From JAVWHP01 sp036639955 (GTDB lineage: Bacteria > Bacillota_I > Bacilli_A > Erysipelotrichales > Erysipelotrichaceae), in contig JAVWHP010000007.1 in the NCBI GenBank assembly GCA_036639955.1, positions 37,439 through 101,438 on the forward strand: a stretch of DNA of 64,000 bases, written 5' to 3'. The number at the start of each line of letters is the position of its first letter. Position 1 is the stretch's first letter. Positions 16,881 to 26,294 of this stretch are shown piece by piece. Under the pieces are notes generated by a model. It was given only the letters and a program-made list of their open reading frames with translations, was not told the origin of the DNA and made no database searches. Made by a program: the position numbers and the translations under genes.

Positions 16881-18737
16881 ATGAATAAAGTACTAAAGCT
16901 ATTACTTCTTATCTTCCTAGTGAGTATCACAGGTATTTTATTATTATATATCGCTGCCTGGTTCACCCCCCTTAAATTAGATGAAAAGAAAGAAAATATA
17001 ACTATATATGATATAAATAATAATATTATATATGAAAGTAACTTTAAAAAGAATATGAACTGGACCAACTATAATGACATACCCCAACTAATAATCAAAA
17101 CAACAATCGAAGTAGAAGATAAACGTTTTAATATGCACTTTGGATTTGACCCTCTACGCATCACTAAAGCTATGATAAACAATATCAAACACGGCCAAAT
17201 AATAGAAGGCGGAAGCAGTATCACTCAACAGTACGCAAAAAATCTATTCCTAACAAATGAACAAACAATATCAAGAAAACTAGAAGAAATGTATTATGCA
17301 AGTGCATTAGAAATGCAATACTCTAAAGAAGAAATACTAGAAGGATATTTAAATACACTATACTATGGACATAATATATACGGCATAACTTCAGCAGCCA
17401 AATACTTCTTCAATAAAGAACTAAAAGACCTAGATATAAATGAAACAGCTATGCTAATAGCCATCCCAAATGGGCCTGCACTCTATAGCCCCTACATTAA
17501 TGAAACCAATGCTATTAAAAGAACAAACCTAGTCCTAAATATAATGCATGAAAACAACCTAATAAACGACCAAGCATATAATAAATCTAAAGAATATAAA
17601 TATATATATAATAAAGATCATACAAACAACACAAGTGCAGAATACTATATAGAATCAACTATAGCAGAATTAAGAACCCTAAATATAGATACAACTAATA
17701 TAAAAATATATACTTATTATAATCCAGAAGTACAAGAAATACTATCTACAAGTATAACTGAACATATTAAAATTAATGAAGAACTAGAAACAGCAGGAAT
17801 TATAGTACAACCATATACAGGTAATATATTAGCAATTAATGGAGGTAAAGACTATACTATATCACAATACAATAGAGCAACTAATTCTAAACGCCAAGTA
17901 GCTAGTACTATTAAACCACTATTATATTATTGTAGTTTATTACAAGGCTTTAATCCAAGTTCAGTCTTTTTAAGTGAACCTACTACTTTTAAATATGGTA
18001 ATAATCTATCTTATAGTGTAAGTAACTATAATGATTCATATCCTTATAAAGATATATCTATGATTAATGCTATAAGTTTATCTGATAATGTTTATGCTGT
18101 TAAAATGCATTTCTTCTTAGGATTTGATACATTAAATAATGCTTTAAAAGACTTTAAAATTAGTAATACTCAAGAAGTTCCTAGTTTAGCTTTAGGTAGT
18201 GTTAATATGTCTATATATGATTTATCTTCTATTTATAATACTTTTGCTAGTGAAGGTTTATATATTAAACCTAGTTTTATAAAGAATATAATTCAAGAAG
18301 ATAAGACTATTTATGAAAGAAATACTAAAACATCAAGATTACTTGAACAAGATGAAACTTTAGTTTTAAGTAGTATGTTAACTAGTACTTATGATATAAA
18401 GAATACTAGTAATGCTAATCCTACTTTATTAGGTTATAGTCCTAAAGCTAAAGTAGCTGTTAAATCAGGTACTAGTGATGTTGATTCTTTAATAGCTGGT
18501 TATAATCCAGAATATACTGTAGTAATATGGGATGGTTATGATGATAATAGAAATTTAGAAAAGAAGTATTATAGTATTGATAAACTTATATTTAAGGATG
18601 TATTTAATAAGTTATATAAGGATAAAGAGAGTTACTGGTATGAGATGACTCCTAATATTATAGAAAAAATTGTAGATCCTATTAGTGGTAAAGAGTCTAC
18701 TAATGGTAGTAAATATTGGTATATAAAAGAATCTTAA
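16881..18737 (+). CDS. Class A penicillin-binding protein (transglycosylase-transpeptidase)
   Basis: 618 residues from ATG 16881, which has GGAGGTG at 6 bases; an in-frame ATG 51 bases upstream has no site. One N-terminal membrane anchor (about 4-27). The GT51 domain has EVEDKRF and EGGSSITQQYAKNLF. The transpeptidase has STIK (Ser342, Lys345), SDN (from Ser401) and KSGT (from Lys528). It polymerises and cross-links peptidoglycan outside the membrane. It is shorter than typical PBP1a, with no long C-terminal tail. The first third uses many C/A-ending codons and the rest T-ending ones. A two-component system follows. Confidence 0.94.
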   Translation: MNKVLKLLLLIFLVSITGILLLYIAAWFTPLKLDEKKENITIYDINNNIIYESNFKKNMNWTNYNDIPQLIIKTTIEVEDKRFNMHFGFDPLRITKAMINNIKHGQIIEGGSSITQQYAKNLFLTNEQTISRKLEEMYYASALEMQYSKEEILEGYLNTLYYGHNIYGITSAAKYFFNKELKDLDINETAMLIAIPNGPALYSPYINETNAIKRTNLVLNIMHENNLINDQAYNKSKEYKYIYNKDHTNNTSAEYYIESTIAELRTLNIDTTNIKIYTYYNPEVQEILSTSITEHIKINEELETAGIIVQPYTGNILAINGGKDYTISQYNRATNSKRQVASTIKPLLYYCSLLQGFNPSSVFLSEPTTFKYGNNLSYSVSNYNDSYPYKDISMINAISLSDNVYAVKMHFFLGFDTLNNALKDFKISNTQEVPSLALGSVNMSIYDLSSIYNTFASEGLYIKPSFIKNIIQEDKTIYERNTKTSRLLEQDETLVLSSMLTSTYDIKNTSNANPTLLGYSPKAKVAVKSGTSDVDSLIAGYNPEYTVVIWDGYDDNRNLEKKYYSIDKLIFKDVFNKLYKDKESYWYEMTPNIIEKIVDPISGKESTNGSKYWYIKES

Positions 18738-18758
18738 GAAAATATTAAGAATTAGTGC

Positions 18759-18809
18759 ACTTCTTTCTTTATTAATATTGTACATAATGTATAATATTAA
18801 AGAAAGAAG
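18759..18809 (+). promoter_or_regulatory. Long inverted repeat overlapping the response-regulator ribosome binding site
   Basis: The left arm (from about 18759) pairs with the right arm ending at 18809: 12 bp of CTTCTTTCTTT/AAAGAAAGAAG type, then about 11 bp (AATATTGTACAT/ATGTATAATATT) after a 2-3 base bulge. The right arm is the ribosome binding site of the next gene, so read-through mRNA would hide it. A TATAAT at 18790-18795 lies inside and could be a promoter whose transcript escapes the hairpin. No T-run follows. Confidence 0.6.
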
Positions 18810-18818
18810 TTGATAAAG

Positions 18819-19520
18819 ATGAAGTATAATATTTTAGTAGTTGAGGATGATATCCAGATAGCTAAATCTATAGAAATATATTTAGAGAGATCTAATTATA
18901 AAGTATATATTGCTAGTAATGGAATAGAAGCTTTAAAGTTATTAAATAGTATTGATGTAGCTTTAATTATTAGTGATATTATGATGCCTATTATGGATGG
19001 TATTACTTTTACTTTAAAGGTTAGAGAAACTTTAGATGTTCCTATAATATTGTTATCTGCTAAGAGTGAAGATATTGATAAGATTACTGGTTTAAATATT
19101 GGTGCTGATGATTATATTACTAAGCCTTTTGTTCCTATGGAATTGGTTGCTAGAGTTAATTCTCAAATTAGACGTTATGAAAGATTTATTGATTTAGCTG
19201 ATAAGAAAGAATCTCTTGTTAATTTAATCCAAATAGGTGGTTTAGAGCTTAATATAGATACTAAGGAGTTCAGAGTTGATGGTAAGCTAGTTAAGCTTAC
19301 TGCTACTGAACTCCGTATGTTAGAACTGTTTATGAAGAACCCAGGTCATGTTTATAGTACTGATCAAATTTATGAAATAATCTGGAATGAAAAAGCAGTT
19401 AATTCTGAAACTATTATGGTTCATATAAGAAACATTAGAGAAAAAATAGAAATAGATTCTAAAAACCCACGTTATATAAAAGTAGTTTGGGGTTTAGGCT
19501 ATAAAATAGAGGTACAGTAA
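18819..19520 (+). CDS. OmpR/PhoB-family response regulator
   Basis: 233 residues. The start ATG 18819 is used because AGAAAGAAG lies 9 bases upstream; a TTG at 18810 would be too close. Receiver domain: acidic pair EDD (about 10-12), phosphoacceptor Asp53 in ISDIMMPIMDG, Lys in ITKPF. The C-terminal winged helix has ATELRMLELFMKNPGHVYS and HIRNIREKIE, typical of OmpR-type DNA binding. Its stop overlaps the kinase start (TAATG), so they form one unit. The targets are unknown; the class A PBP upstream is a reasonable candidate because of adjacency. Confidence 0.94.
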   Translation: MKYNILVVEDDIQIAKSIEIYLERSNYKVYIASNGIEALKLLNSIDVALIISDIMMPIMDGITFTLKVRETLDVPIILLSAKSEDIDKITGLNIGADDYITKPFVPMELVARVNSQIRRYERFIDLADKKESLVNLIQIGGLELNIDTKEFRVDGKLVKLTATELRMLELFMKNPGHVYSTDQIYEIIWNEKAVNSETIMVHIRNIREKIEIDSKNPRYIKVVWGLGYKIEVQ

Positions 19521-21520
19521 TGAAAAGATATAAACTACCTATAATTATTACTATTACTGCTATTATAGCTACTATTATTATTAATAGTTTACCTATATCT
19601 AAACCTAATATAGATTATACTAATAGTGAAAAATTTATATATACTGAAGTAATAGCTAGAATAGATTCTGCTAAATATGCTTTAGATGCTTTAACTAATC
19701 CTAGTATTACACCTTATGTATCTATCGTTAATACAAGATATGATAATACTTATGGGCCAGAAAGTTATGACCAATTATCTGTATCTTTAGATAATGGTTA
19801 TACTACTCATAATCTATCTTTTAATAAACCATTCTATGGTAATGATGAGAAAGAACAAATATTAAACTATAATAGTAATATAACAAAAGTCTTAGAAGAA
19901 ACTCTACTTAATATTAAAATATATAATGATACAAATACTTATACTAATGGACCAATTAATAAAACTAGTGATAAATTTTATATAGTATTAAACTTTGATA
20001 AAGATGGAACAATGAGTGTACTAGACACAAACTATAATAAAGATAAATTTACTAAACAATATGATAACTACTTTAATGCTAAAGAACAATACTTTAAAAG
20101 AAACAAAATAAAGAATGCTAAATTAGAACTATCTTTAAATGATATAACTTCTAGTAATACACTATATTATGATGCTAATATAGATTTAAGAACATCTTCT
20201 AATAATATATCATTACTAGTAATATCAATTATTCTTATATTATTTATACTCTATTTATATTTAGATAAACATATATATATTAATAATATATATAATACTA
20301 TATCTAAATATAAATCAATATTGGTTGCAACAATCCCATTAAACTTTATACTAACTATAGTTATTACTAAACTATATTTATTTAATACTATTTATAGTTT
20401 TATATATATTATATATGTTATATACTTATTAAGTTGTATCGTATTATATAGTTTATTAATTAAAGATATAAAGAATCATACTTTATTTAAAGATGATAAA
20501 ACTATAGATATATTTAAACTTATAGAAAAGAAATTAAGATTAAATAGTAATACATTATTTAATATTATTAAACTAAGTTTAGTAGCTATATTATATGTTA
20601 TATTAATATTATTAACTGCCATAACAGGTAGTATAATTATATTATTTATTATTATATTATTAACTATAGTTATTATAGTTTATATTAGTATAAATTATAG
20701 TAGATTACTTAAACTTACTACTCTAATCGCTAATGGCGAAATACTAAGCGTTAATAAAGATAACTTAGGAATCTTTAATGAGTGTAGAGATAATTTAAGA
20801 TTAATTAAACAAGGATTAGAGATAGCTATAAAAGAAGAGATTAAAGCTAGTCAAATGAAGACAGAACTTATATCTAATGTATCTCATGATTTAAAAACAC
20901 CACTTACTAGTATAATAAATTACACGGATTTGTTAGATAATACTAAGTTAGATGATGAACAAAAAGAATATTTAAAGAACTTAAAGAATAGTAATATTAG
21001 ATTAAAGAATCTTATAGATGATCTATTTGAAATTAGTAAAGCTAGTAGTGGTAATATAATACTTGAACTAATAGATTTAGATATTGCTGCATTATTAGAA
21101 CAAACAATATTTGAATTAGATGATAAATTAAAGAAGAATAAACTTAAGGTAATAACAATTAATAAAACTGATAAGAGTTTGTGTAATTTAGATCCTAATA
21201 AAACTTATCGTATCTTTAGTAATATAATAGATAATGCTATCAAATACTCTTTAGATAACACTAGACTATATATCGTACTTACTAATGATAACAATTTTAT
21301 TACCTTAGAATTTAAAAACATTAGTAGGTACGAAATAGATTTTGATCCTTCTACTCTTTCTAATCGTTTTACTAGGGCTGATAAATCGAGATCTTCGACT
21401 GGTTCTGGTTTAGGTCTTGCTATTGTTAAGAGTTTTATTGAATTACAGGGTGGCACTCTTTCACTTACTAGTGATGGTGATCTATTTAAGGTTGTTGTTA
21501 ACTTGCCATTGAGTAAATAA
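19520..21520 (+). CDS. Membrane sensor histidine kinase
   Basis: 666 residues. An N-terminal membrane segment (about 5-24), an extracytoplasmic region of about 200 residues, then five or six further hydrophobic segments (about 232-400), an unusually large membrane part. The kinase core has HisKA with phosphoacceptor His456 in NVSHDLKTPLTS, the N box NIIDNAIKYS and the G box GSGLGLAIVKSFIELQGG. It phosphorylates the response regulator encoded just upstream (one-base overlap). The input signal is unknown; a wall or membrane stress signal would fit the PBP neighbour but is inferred. Confidence 0.93.
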   Translation: MKRYKLPIIITITAIIATIIINSLPISKPNIDYTNSEKFIYTEVIARIDSAKYALDALTNPSITPYVSIVNTRYDNTYGPESYDQLSVSLDNGYTTHNLSFNKPFYGNDEKEQILNYNSNITKVLEETLLNIKIYNDTNTYTNGPINKTSDKFYIVLNFDKDGTMSVLDTNYNKDKFTKQYDNYFNAKEQYFKRNKIKNAKLELSLNDITSSNTLYYDANIDLRTSSNNISLLVISIILILFILYLYLDKHIYINNIYNTISKYKSILVATIPLNFILTIVITKLYLFNTIYSFIYIIYVIYLLSCIVLYSLLIKDIKNHTLFKDDKTIDIFKLIEKKLRLNSNTLFNIIKLSLVAILYVILILLTAITGSIIILFIIILLTIVIIVYISINYSRLLKLTTLIANGEILSVNKDNLGIFNECRDNLRLIKQGLEIAIKEEIKASQMKTELISNVSHDLKTPLTSIINYTDLLDNTKLDDEQKEYLKNLKNSNIRLKNLIDDLFEISKASSGNIILELIDLDIAALLEQTIFELDDKLKKNKLKVITINKTDKSLCNLDPNKTYRIFSNIIDNAIKYSLDNTRLYIVLTNDNNFITLEFKNISRYEIDFDPSTLSNRFTRADKSRSSTGSGLGLAIVKSFIELQGGTLSLTSDGDLFKVVVNLPLSK

Positions 21521-21544
21521 AAAATCAGCATGATAGCTGATTTT
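21521..21544. terminator. Bidirectional terminator after the two-component genes
   Basis: 9-bp arms AAAATCAGC/GCTGATTTT with a 6-base loop between convergent genes; T-run on both strands. It directly abuts both stop codons. Confidence 0.9.
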
Positions 21545-21822
21545 TATTTACTTTGTTTTTTCTTTTTGTATGTTTCATAAGCTGCGATTGCTACAAAAGC
21601 AATTGAGCATGCGAATAGAAGTGCTCCAATCATCATACTCTTTTGGATTTGGAAGGCTGCGAATATAGCGATTAGTATAGCTGTGATGAAGTAAGATAAT
21701 GTATTATCCTTATCTTTATATGATACCTTCTCGCCTTTTACTAATCTTATTTTTGTACTGCCATTCTTTTTCCTTCTAGCTTTTCTCATTGAATCTGTTA
21801 CTTCGTTATATTTTTTTGCCAT
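21544..21822 (-). CDS. Small membrane protein, unknown
   Basis: 92 residues, not recognised. A basic N-terminus (MRKARRKKNGSTKIRLVKG) is followed by two hydrophobic helices (about 44-60 and 65-84) and a short lysine tail. Both termini are probably cytoplasmic. It stands downstream of the PTS genes but is separated from them by a terminator at 21861-21890, so it has its own promoter. GAGGGT lies upstream of the ATG. Confidence 0.75.
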   Translation of the reverse strand: MAKKYNEVTDSMRKARRKKNGSTKIRLVKGEKVSYKDKDNTLSYFITAILIAIFAAFQIQKSMMIGALLFACSIAFVAIAAYETYKKKKQSK

Positions 21823-21860
21823 GTTATACCCTCTATTTATCTCTACCTTGATATCTTTAG

Positions 21861-21890
21861 AAAAAAAATCAACTATCCGTTGATTTTTTT
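21861..21890 (-). terminator. Terminator overlapping the PTS IIA stop codon
   Basis: Arms at 21861-21873 and 21879-21890 (TCAAC/GTTGA core plus an A/T run), loop of 5. The stop codon of the IIA gene (21873-21875) lies at the base of the loop, so the last codons form part of the terminator. Confidence 0.88.
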
Positions 21891-22184
21891 GTATAAGTCA
21901 ATAAATTCATTAGCGATGATTTTGAATCCTTCAGCGCTCATTAATTGATCTTCTGCATGTAATAATAATAATGTTGGAGCAGTTGGGTTACCAGCTGCTT
22001 CTTGTTGAATTAATTTAGCATGTGCGTGATGACCAGTTAAGAAAGTTTGAGAACCTTCATTCATTAATTCTTCAGCTTTATCATAATTTTTATTTTTTGC
22101 TTCTTGAATTGCTTCAATATACAATGATCTAGCAGTTCCTACTGCAGATATAATTTCAAAACAAGTTAACTCTAAACCTTCCAT
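21873..22184 (-). CDS. PTS lactose/cellobiose family IIA component
   Basis: 103 residues, full length for the helical trimeric IIA family. LLLLHAEDQLM carries the phosphorylated His76; the family's conserved acidic residue is in the same motif. It takes phosphate from HPr and passes it to IIB. The ATG overlaps the stop of the IIB gene by one base. No IIC permease, phosphoglycosidase or regulator lies in the window, so the sugar (cellobiose, chitobiose, lactose or other) is not defined and the membrane part must be encoded elsewhere. Confidence 0.94.
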   Translation of the reverse strand: MEGLELTCFEIISAVGTARSLYIEAIQEAKNKNYDKAEELMNEGSQTFLTGHHAHAKLIQQEAAGNPTAPTLLLLHAEDQLMSAEGFKIIANEFIDLYKKING

Positions 22185-22492
22185 TATTTTTTCCCCTCTT
22201 CTATTGCTGCAATTGCAGAATCTAAAACTTTATCTCCATTCATAGTTCCATATAATAGCATATCTATTACACGAACAGGTTTGTCTCCAGCAGCAGCTTG
22301 AGTCTTACCTAATAAGAATCTAACTTGAGGCCCTAATAATACAACATCTGCATTAGGGATATTAGCTGCTGATTCAGCATCTCCAACAGCCCAAATTTTT
22401 GCTTCAATTCCTCTTTTTTCAGCTGCAGCTTGCATCTTAGTTACTAACATAGATGTAGACATTCCAGCAGAACAAACTAATAATATATTCAT
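22184..22492 (-). CDS. PTS lactose/cellobiose family IIB component
   Basis: 102 residues. ILLVCSAGMSTSMLV is the P-loop of the cellobiose/chitobiose IIB type with phosphocysteine Cys7. Later motifs DVVLLGPQVRFLL and VIDMLLYGTMNGDKVL are also typical. The phosphate goes from IIA to the sugar bound by IIC. AAGGTG lies before the ATG. It is the first gene of a two-gene IIB-IIA transcript, with a 155-base promoter region upstream. Codon choice (GCT, GCA) is that of well expressed genes. Confidence 0.94.
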   Translation of the reverse strand: MNILLVCSAGMSTSMLVTKMQAAAEKRGIEAKIWAVGDAESAANIPNADVVLLGPQVRFLLGKTQAAAGDKPVRVIDMLLYGTMNGDKVLDSAIAAIEEGKK

Positions 22493-22647
22493 AATGTCAC
22501 CTTTCTTCGTCGATTACTCACGACTAGTACCTTTATATTTTACTCAAAAGTAGGACTTAATGCAAGTACTTTAACAAATTTTTGAAATCCCTTACCATAA
22601 ACTCAATACAAATAAACAATACAAGCAAAAATACAGGTGCAATTAGC

Positions 22648-23859
22648 CTAATCTATAGGAAAGAACAATTTATTTTCTTCTTTCATTTTAGCAGAAGTAA
22701 TAGCTCTTACTATTACACTGATCTTAGATAACTCAATAATACTATTATCTTCTAATATCCAAATGTTATGACCCTGTTCACTATCATAAGGTTGATAAGG
22801 TCTTTGATTACGATGATCTCTATATAAATAATAGTTAGGATCATAACCAAGCTTTACAACCTTATCTTTTATAGCCAATACCTCATCTTCATTATCAACA
22901 TTAATATACTTAAATAATCTTCTATTTAATAATCTATTACTTATGTCACTTAAAATTTTATCACTACTATCACATAAGATATTTAAACCATATAAAATGG
23001 CAGCCTCATCCATTCTTAAATAATCTTCAACACTAATATCTTTATTATTTATAAAAGGAATAAACATCTTAGCATCATTAAACATTATAGGATTAACCAT
23101 ATATACATCTTTCATTCTTTTAAATAACATCATAAGCATTCCTTCATAACTACGTGCTATTGGATGATAATAAACTTGCCAATACATATGATATCTAGCC
23201 ATAATATAATCTTCTACCGTATGTATACCACTCATTTTAACAACAAGCTTATCATCTTTAACTCTCATAGTTCTTAATACTCTTTCTAAATCAAAATTAC
23301 CATAAGTAGTACCTGTAAAATATGCATCTCTTAATAAGTAATCCATTCTATCAGCATCTAATTGACCACTTAATATTTGATTAAGTAATGGATTACTATA
23401 CCTATATAACAATATATCTACCACATCTTTAACACATCTACTATCAAAATCATTTAATACCCTATTAATATTAGTATTACCCTCTATAATCTTAATAGTA
23501 TATACTTCATGTGATTCATTGACTACACTTTCAAATGCATGTGAAAAAGGACCATGTCCTATATCATGCAATAAACCAGCAATCATTATAATAGTCTTTT
23601 CATATTCATTTAATATATTATTTAGTTGTTCATTTTCATATACCATTCTTCTTATAATTTCATATACACCTAAACTATGAGCAAATCTAGAATGTTCAGC
23701 AGTATGATATACTTGGTAGTTTCCACCTAGTTGATGTATTCTTCTTAATCTTTGTAATTCAGAAGTATTTATTAAATCCCATATTATGGCTAAATCTATA
23801 TGTATATAACCATGTATAGGATCTCTTAATACTTTACTTTCTTTTAAATTATTTATCAT
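22648..23859 (-). CDS. HD-domain phosphohydrolase (YwfO / dGTPase-like)
   Basis: 403 residues. The opening (DPIHGYIHIDLAIIWDLINT) and LQRLRRIHQLGGNYQVYHTAEHSRFAHSLGVYEI (here HTAEHSRFAHSLGVYEI) are typical of the YwfO/SamHD1-like branch. HDIGHGPFSHAFE (about residue 98) provides the HD metal pair. Members hydrolyse dNTPs or other phosphoesters; the substrate is not determined by sequence. GAGGT precedes the ATG. It is monocistronic. No terminator is evident immediately downstream. Confidence 0.9.
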   Translation of the reverse strand: MINNLKESKVLRDPIHGYIHIDLAIIWDLINTSELQRLRRIHQLGGNYQVYHTAEHSRFAHSLGVYEIIRRMVYENEQLNNILNEYEKTIIMIAGLLHDIGHGPFSHAFESVVNESHEVYTIKIIEGNTNINRVLNDFDSRCVKDVVDILLYRYSNPLLNQILSGQLDADRMDYLLRDAYFTGTTYGNFDLERVLRTMRVKDDKLVVKMSGIHTVEDYIMARYHMYWQVYYHPIARSYEGMLMMLFKRMKDVYMVNPIMFNDAKMFIPFINNKDISVEDYLRMDEAAILYGLNILCDSSDKILSDISNRLLNRRLFKYINVDNEDEVLAIKDKVVKLGYDPNYYLYRDHRNQRPYQPYDSEQGHNIWILEDNSIIELSKISVIVRAITSAKMKEENKLFFPID

Positions 23860-23996
23860 TGTAGTACCTCCACTTCTATATAAGTTTATATTTTATTTAA
23901 TCCTATTATAACATTAAGTTATTCTATAATATAGTAAGAGGTACTTTACATTCATAAAAGAAATAATATCTACTTACAATCTTGCATTCTTGTGCT

Positions 23997-24443
23997 CTAT
24001 TTATGCTCTATCTTAGCATCATATGTGAAATCACAATCAATGTCATTCTTGTATTCAATAGTTTTATTTTCAGAATCAACTACTGTTCCATGATATTTAA
24101 GAATTAGTTTATTATCATTAGACTCAATATCTAATTTAATATCAGCAGATTTATATGTTTTGTTTATATAATCACATAGTAATTCATGTTGAGTAATAAT
24201 GTTACCAACATATAATTGAACTTTTGCTGAAGGCTCAGCAATACTATTCTTTGTAATAACTATATGAGGTGCTTCCATTTTCGTACTCTCTTTATTAGTA
24301 GCACCATAATTAATAGAAATTTTGATATTTGGATTATTAGAACACCAGTGATAATAACCAATAAAACTACCAATAGCAATAATGATAATAACAATTATAA
24401 TTAAATGTGCTTTTTTAAGTTTAAGTTCTATATATTTATTCAT
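23997..24443 (-). CDS. Membrane-anchored protein of unknown function
   Basis: 148 residues. One N-terminal transmembrane helix (about 13-31, isoleucine-rich), then an extracytoplasmic domain of about 115 residues that alternates strands (SINYGATNKESTK, VQLYVGNIITQHELLCDYI). No lipobox and no recognised family. AGGAGGT at good spacing supports the start. It lies alone between the HD gene and a divergent oxidoreductase gene. Confidence 0.65.
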   Translation of the reverse strand: MNKYIELKLKKAHLIIIVIIIIAIGSFIGYYHWCSNNPNIKISINYGATNKESTKMEAPHIVITKNSIAEPSAKVQLYVGNIITQHELLCDYINKTYKSADIKLDIESNDNKLILKYHGTVVDSENKTIEYKNDIDCDFTYDAKIEHK

Positions 24444-24675
24444 CTTTAATTACCTCCTTTCTTGAATTAATTTATTTCTTACTTGAATGTCAATATTATT
24501 ATAATACTTAATTAAAATAATTAATAGCAGCAACTTAATAATTTGTTTAAATATTATAAGAATTATTCCATTGTAATATTTTATAACTTCTTTAGTTACA
24601 TATAATAAGAAATATAATATTTACTTATATCATTAAAGTATTAACTTAGTTATAATATAGTTAGAGGTGATTTAA

Positions 24676-25650
24676 ATGAATATAGCTACAATAGGTACTA
24701 ATTTTATAGTTGAAAGATTTATAAATGCTACTTTAGATATTAAAGATCTAAATGTATCTACAGTTTATTCTCGTAATACTAATACTGCTATAGAGTTTGC
24801 TAATAAATTTAATATTAAACAAACCTATACTGATTTAAAGCTTATGTTAAGTGATAGTGATATAGATATAGTTTATGTTGCTAGTTGTAATGATTTACAT
24901 TATATACAAGCTAAAGAGGCTTTATTAAATGATAAGCATGTTATATGTGAAAAGCCTTTTTGTAGTAATTTAAAACAGGTTATTGAATTATATAGGATTG
25001 CTGAAGAACATAATGTTTTTATATTTGAAGCTATTACTACTGTTCATTTACCTAATTATAAGAGTATTATAAAAGATTTAAATTCTATTGGTTGTATAAG
25101 AATTATTAATGCTAATTTCTCTCAGTATAGTTCTAGGTATGATAAGTATTTAAATGGTGAGTTGTCTAATGTATTTACTTTAGAGCATAGTGGTGGTTCT
25201 TTAATGGATATTAATATTTATAATTTACATTTCATTATTGGGTTATTTAGTGTTCCTAATAGTTTATGTTATTATCCTAATTTAGGTTTTAATGGTGTTG
25301 ATACTTCAGGTATTTTAATGTTAGATTATGGTTCTTTTAAAGCTTGTTGTATTGGTGCTAAGGATTCTAAGTCTGATAATTTTGTTAATATTCAAGGTGA
25401 ATTGGGTAGTATATATGTTAATGAAGAGTCTTCTCGTTGTGTTTCTTATAGACTTATTAATTGTGATGGTGAAGTGATTAAGAATGTTCAATTGAATTCT
25501 AATCCTTTATATTATGAACTTTTAGATTTCTTAAGTATTATTAATTCTAATGATATGGTTGAATATAATAATTTAAAAGCGCACAGTATATCAGTAATGG
25601 AATTACTAGATACTGCGCGCAACAGTGCTAATATAAAAATTATAGATTAG
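24676..25650 (+). CDS. Gfo/Idh/MocA family oxidoreductase
   Basis: 324 residues. Rossmann N-terminus (IATIGTNFIVERFINA, a divergent GxG motif), then DIVYVASCNDLHYIQAKEAL and KHVICEKPFCSN, where CEKPF carries the conserved lysine of the family. The C-terminal domain has GGSLMDINIYNLHFIIGLF, matching the family's G-G-x-L-x-D-x-G/N pattern. It probably oxidises or reduces a sugar or dihydrodiol with NAD(P). The substrate is unknown. GAGGTG precedes the start. The last 11 bases overlap the end of ispF on the other strand. Confidence 0.87.
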   Translation: MNIATIGTNFIVERFINATLDIKDLNVSTVYSRNTNTAIEFANKFNIKQTYTDLKLMLSDSDIDIVYVASCNDLHYIQAKEALLNDKHVICEKPFCSNLKQVIELYRIAEEHNVFIFEAITTVHLPNYKSIIKDLNSIGCIRIINANFSQYSSRYDKYLNGELSNVFTLEHSGGSLMDINIYNLHFIIGLFSVPNSLCYYPNLGFNGVDTSGILMLDYGSFKACCIGAKDSKSDNFVNIQGELGSIYVNEESSRCVSYRLINCDGEVIKNVQLNSNPLYYELLDFLSIINSNDMVEYNNLKAHSISVMELLDTARNSANIKIID

Positions 25651-26116
25651 TTAGAAGTACTATGCACTGAGCCATGGCTCCTTCGCTGCGTCCAATATAG
25701 CCTAGCTTTTCATTACAGGTTGCTTTAATACTTATGTTTGTTATAGGTGTATGTAAGGTGCTAGCAATATTTGAACGCATCTTATCTATATGAGGAGCCA
25801 TTTTTGGCTCCTCTATTATTATAAGAGCATCTAAATTATTTATCTGATATCCTTCTTGTGTCATTAAACTATATACTCTTTCTAATAATATCATACTATT
25901 AATATTGGTAAACTCTTCACTCGTGTCTGGGAAGTGTTTACCAAGATCACCTAGAGCTAGTGCTCCTAATATACTTTCACATATAGCATGTATTAGAACA
26001 TCACCATCACTATGAGCAACAAATCCTTTTTTATATGGGATGTTAACTCCTCCTATAATTAAAGGTAAACCTTCTTCTAGTGCATGTATATCTGTTGATT
26101 GGCCTATTCTTAACAT
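25640..26116 (-). CDS. ispF: 2-C-methyl-D-erythritol 2,4-cyclodiphosphate synthase
   Basis: 158 residues from ATG 26116, which gives the family length and starts MLRIGQSTDIHAL; an ATG 33 bases upstream would add an unconserved leader. It makes the cyclic diphosphate of the MEP isoprenoid pathway. Zinc ligands Asp9 and His11 (DIH) and the later AHSDGDVLIHAICESILGALALGDLG (HSDGDVLIHAICES, ALGALALGDLG-type) block are present; the end has IKATCNEKLGYIGRSEGAMAQ. No other MEP gene is nearby. It is convergent with the oxidoreductase (11-base overlap). Confidence 0.96.
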   Translation of the reverse strand: MLRIGQSTDIHALEEGLPLIIGGVNIPYKKGFVAHSDGDVLIHAICESILGALALGDLGKHFPDTSEEFTNINSMILLERVYSLMTQEGYQINNLDALIIIEEPKMAPHIDKMRSNIASTLHTPITNISIKATCNEKLGYIGRSEGAMAQCIVLLTNL

Positions 26117-26294
26117 ATGAGTACCTGCTTTCTTATTAATATTATACAAAATATAGTATAGTAATACAATTTATAATTGTATAAGTAAGGCTTTATATTT
26201 ACAATTGGGTGCCTTTTTATATTAATTAGGTAGCATTAAAATTATAATATGATAAAATAAAGGTGTTCAAAAGAGGAGAACAAGGAGAAAATAT

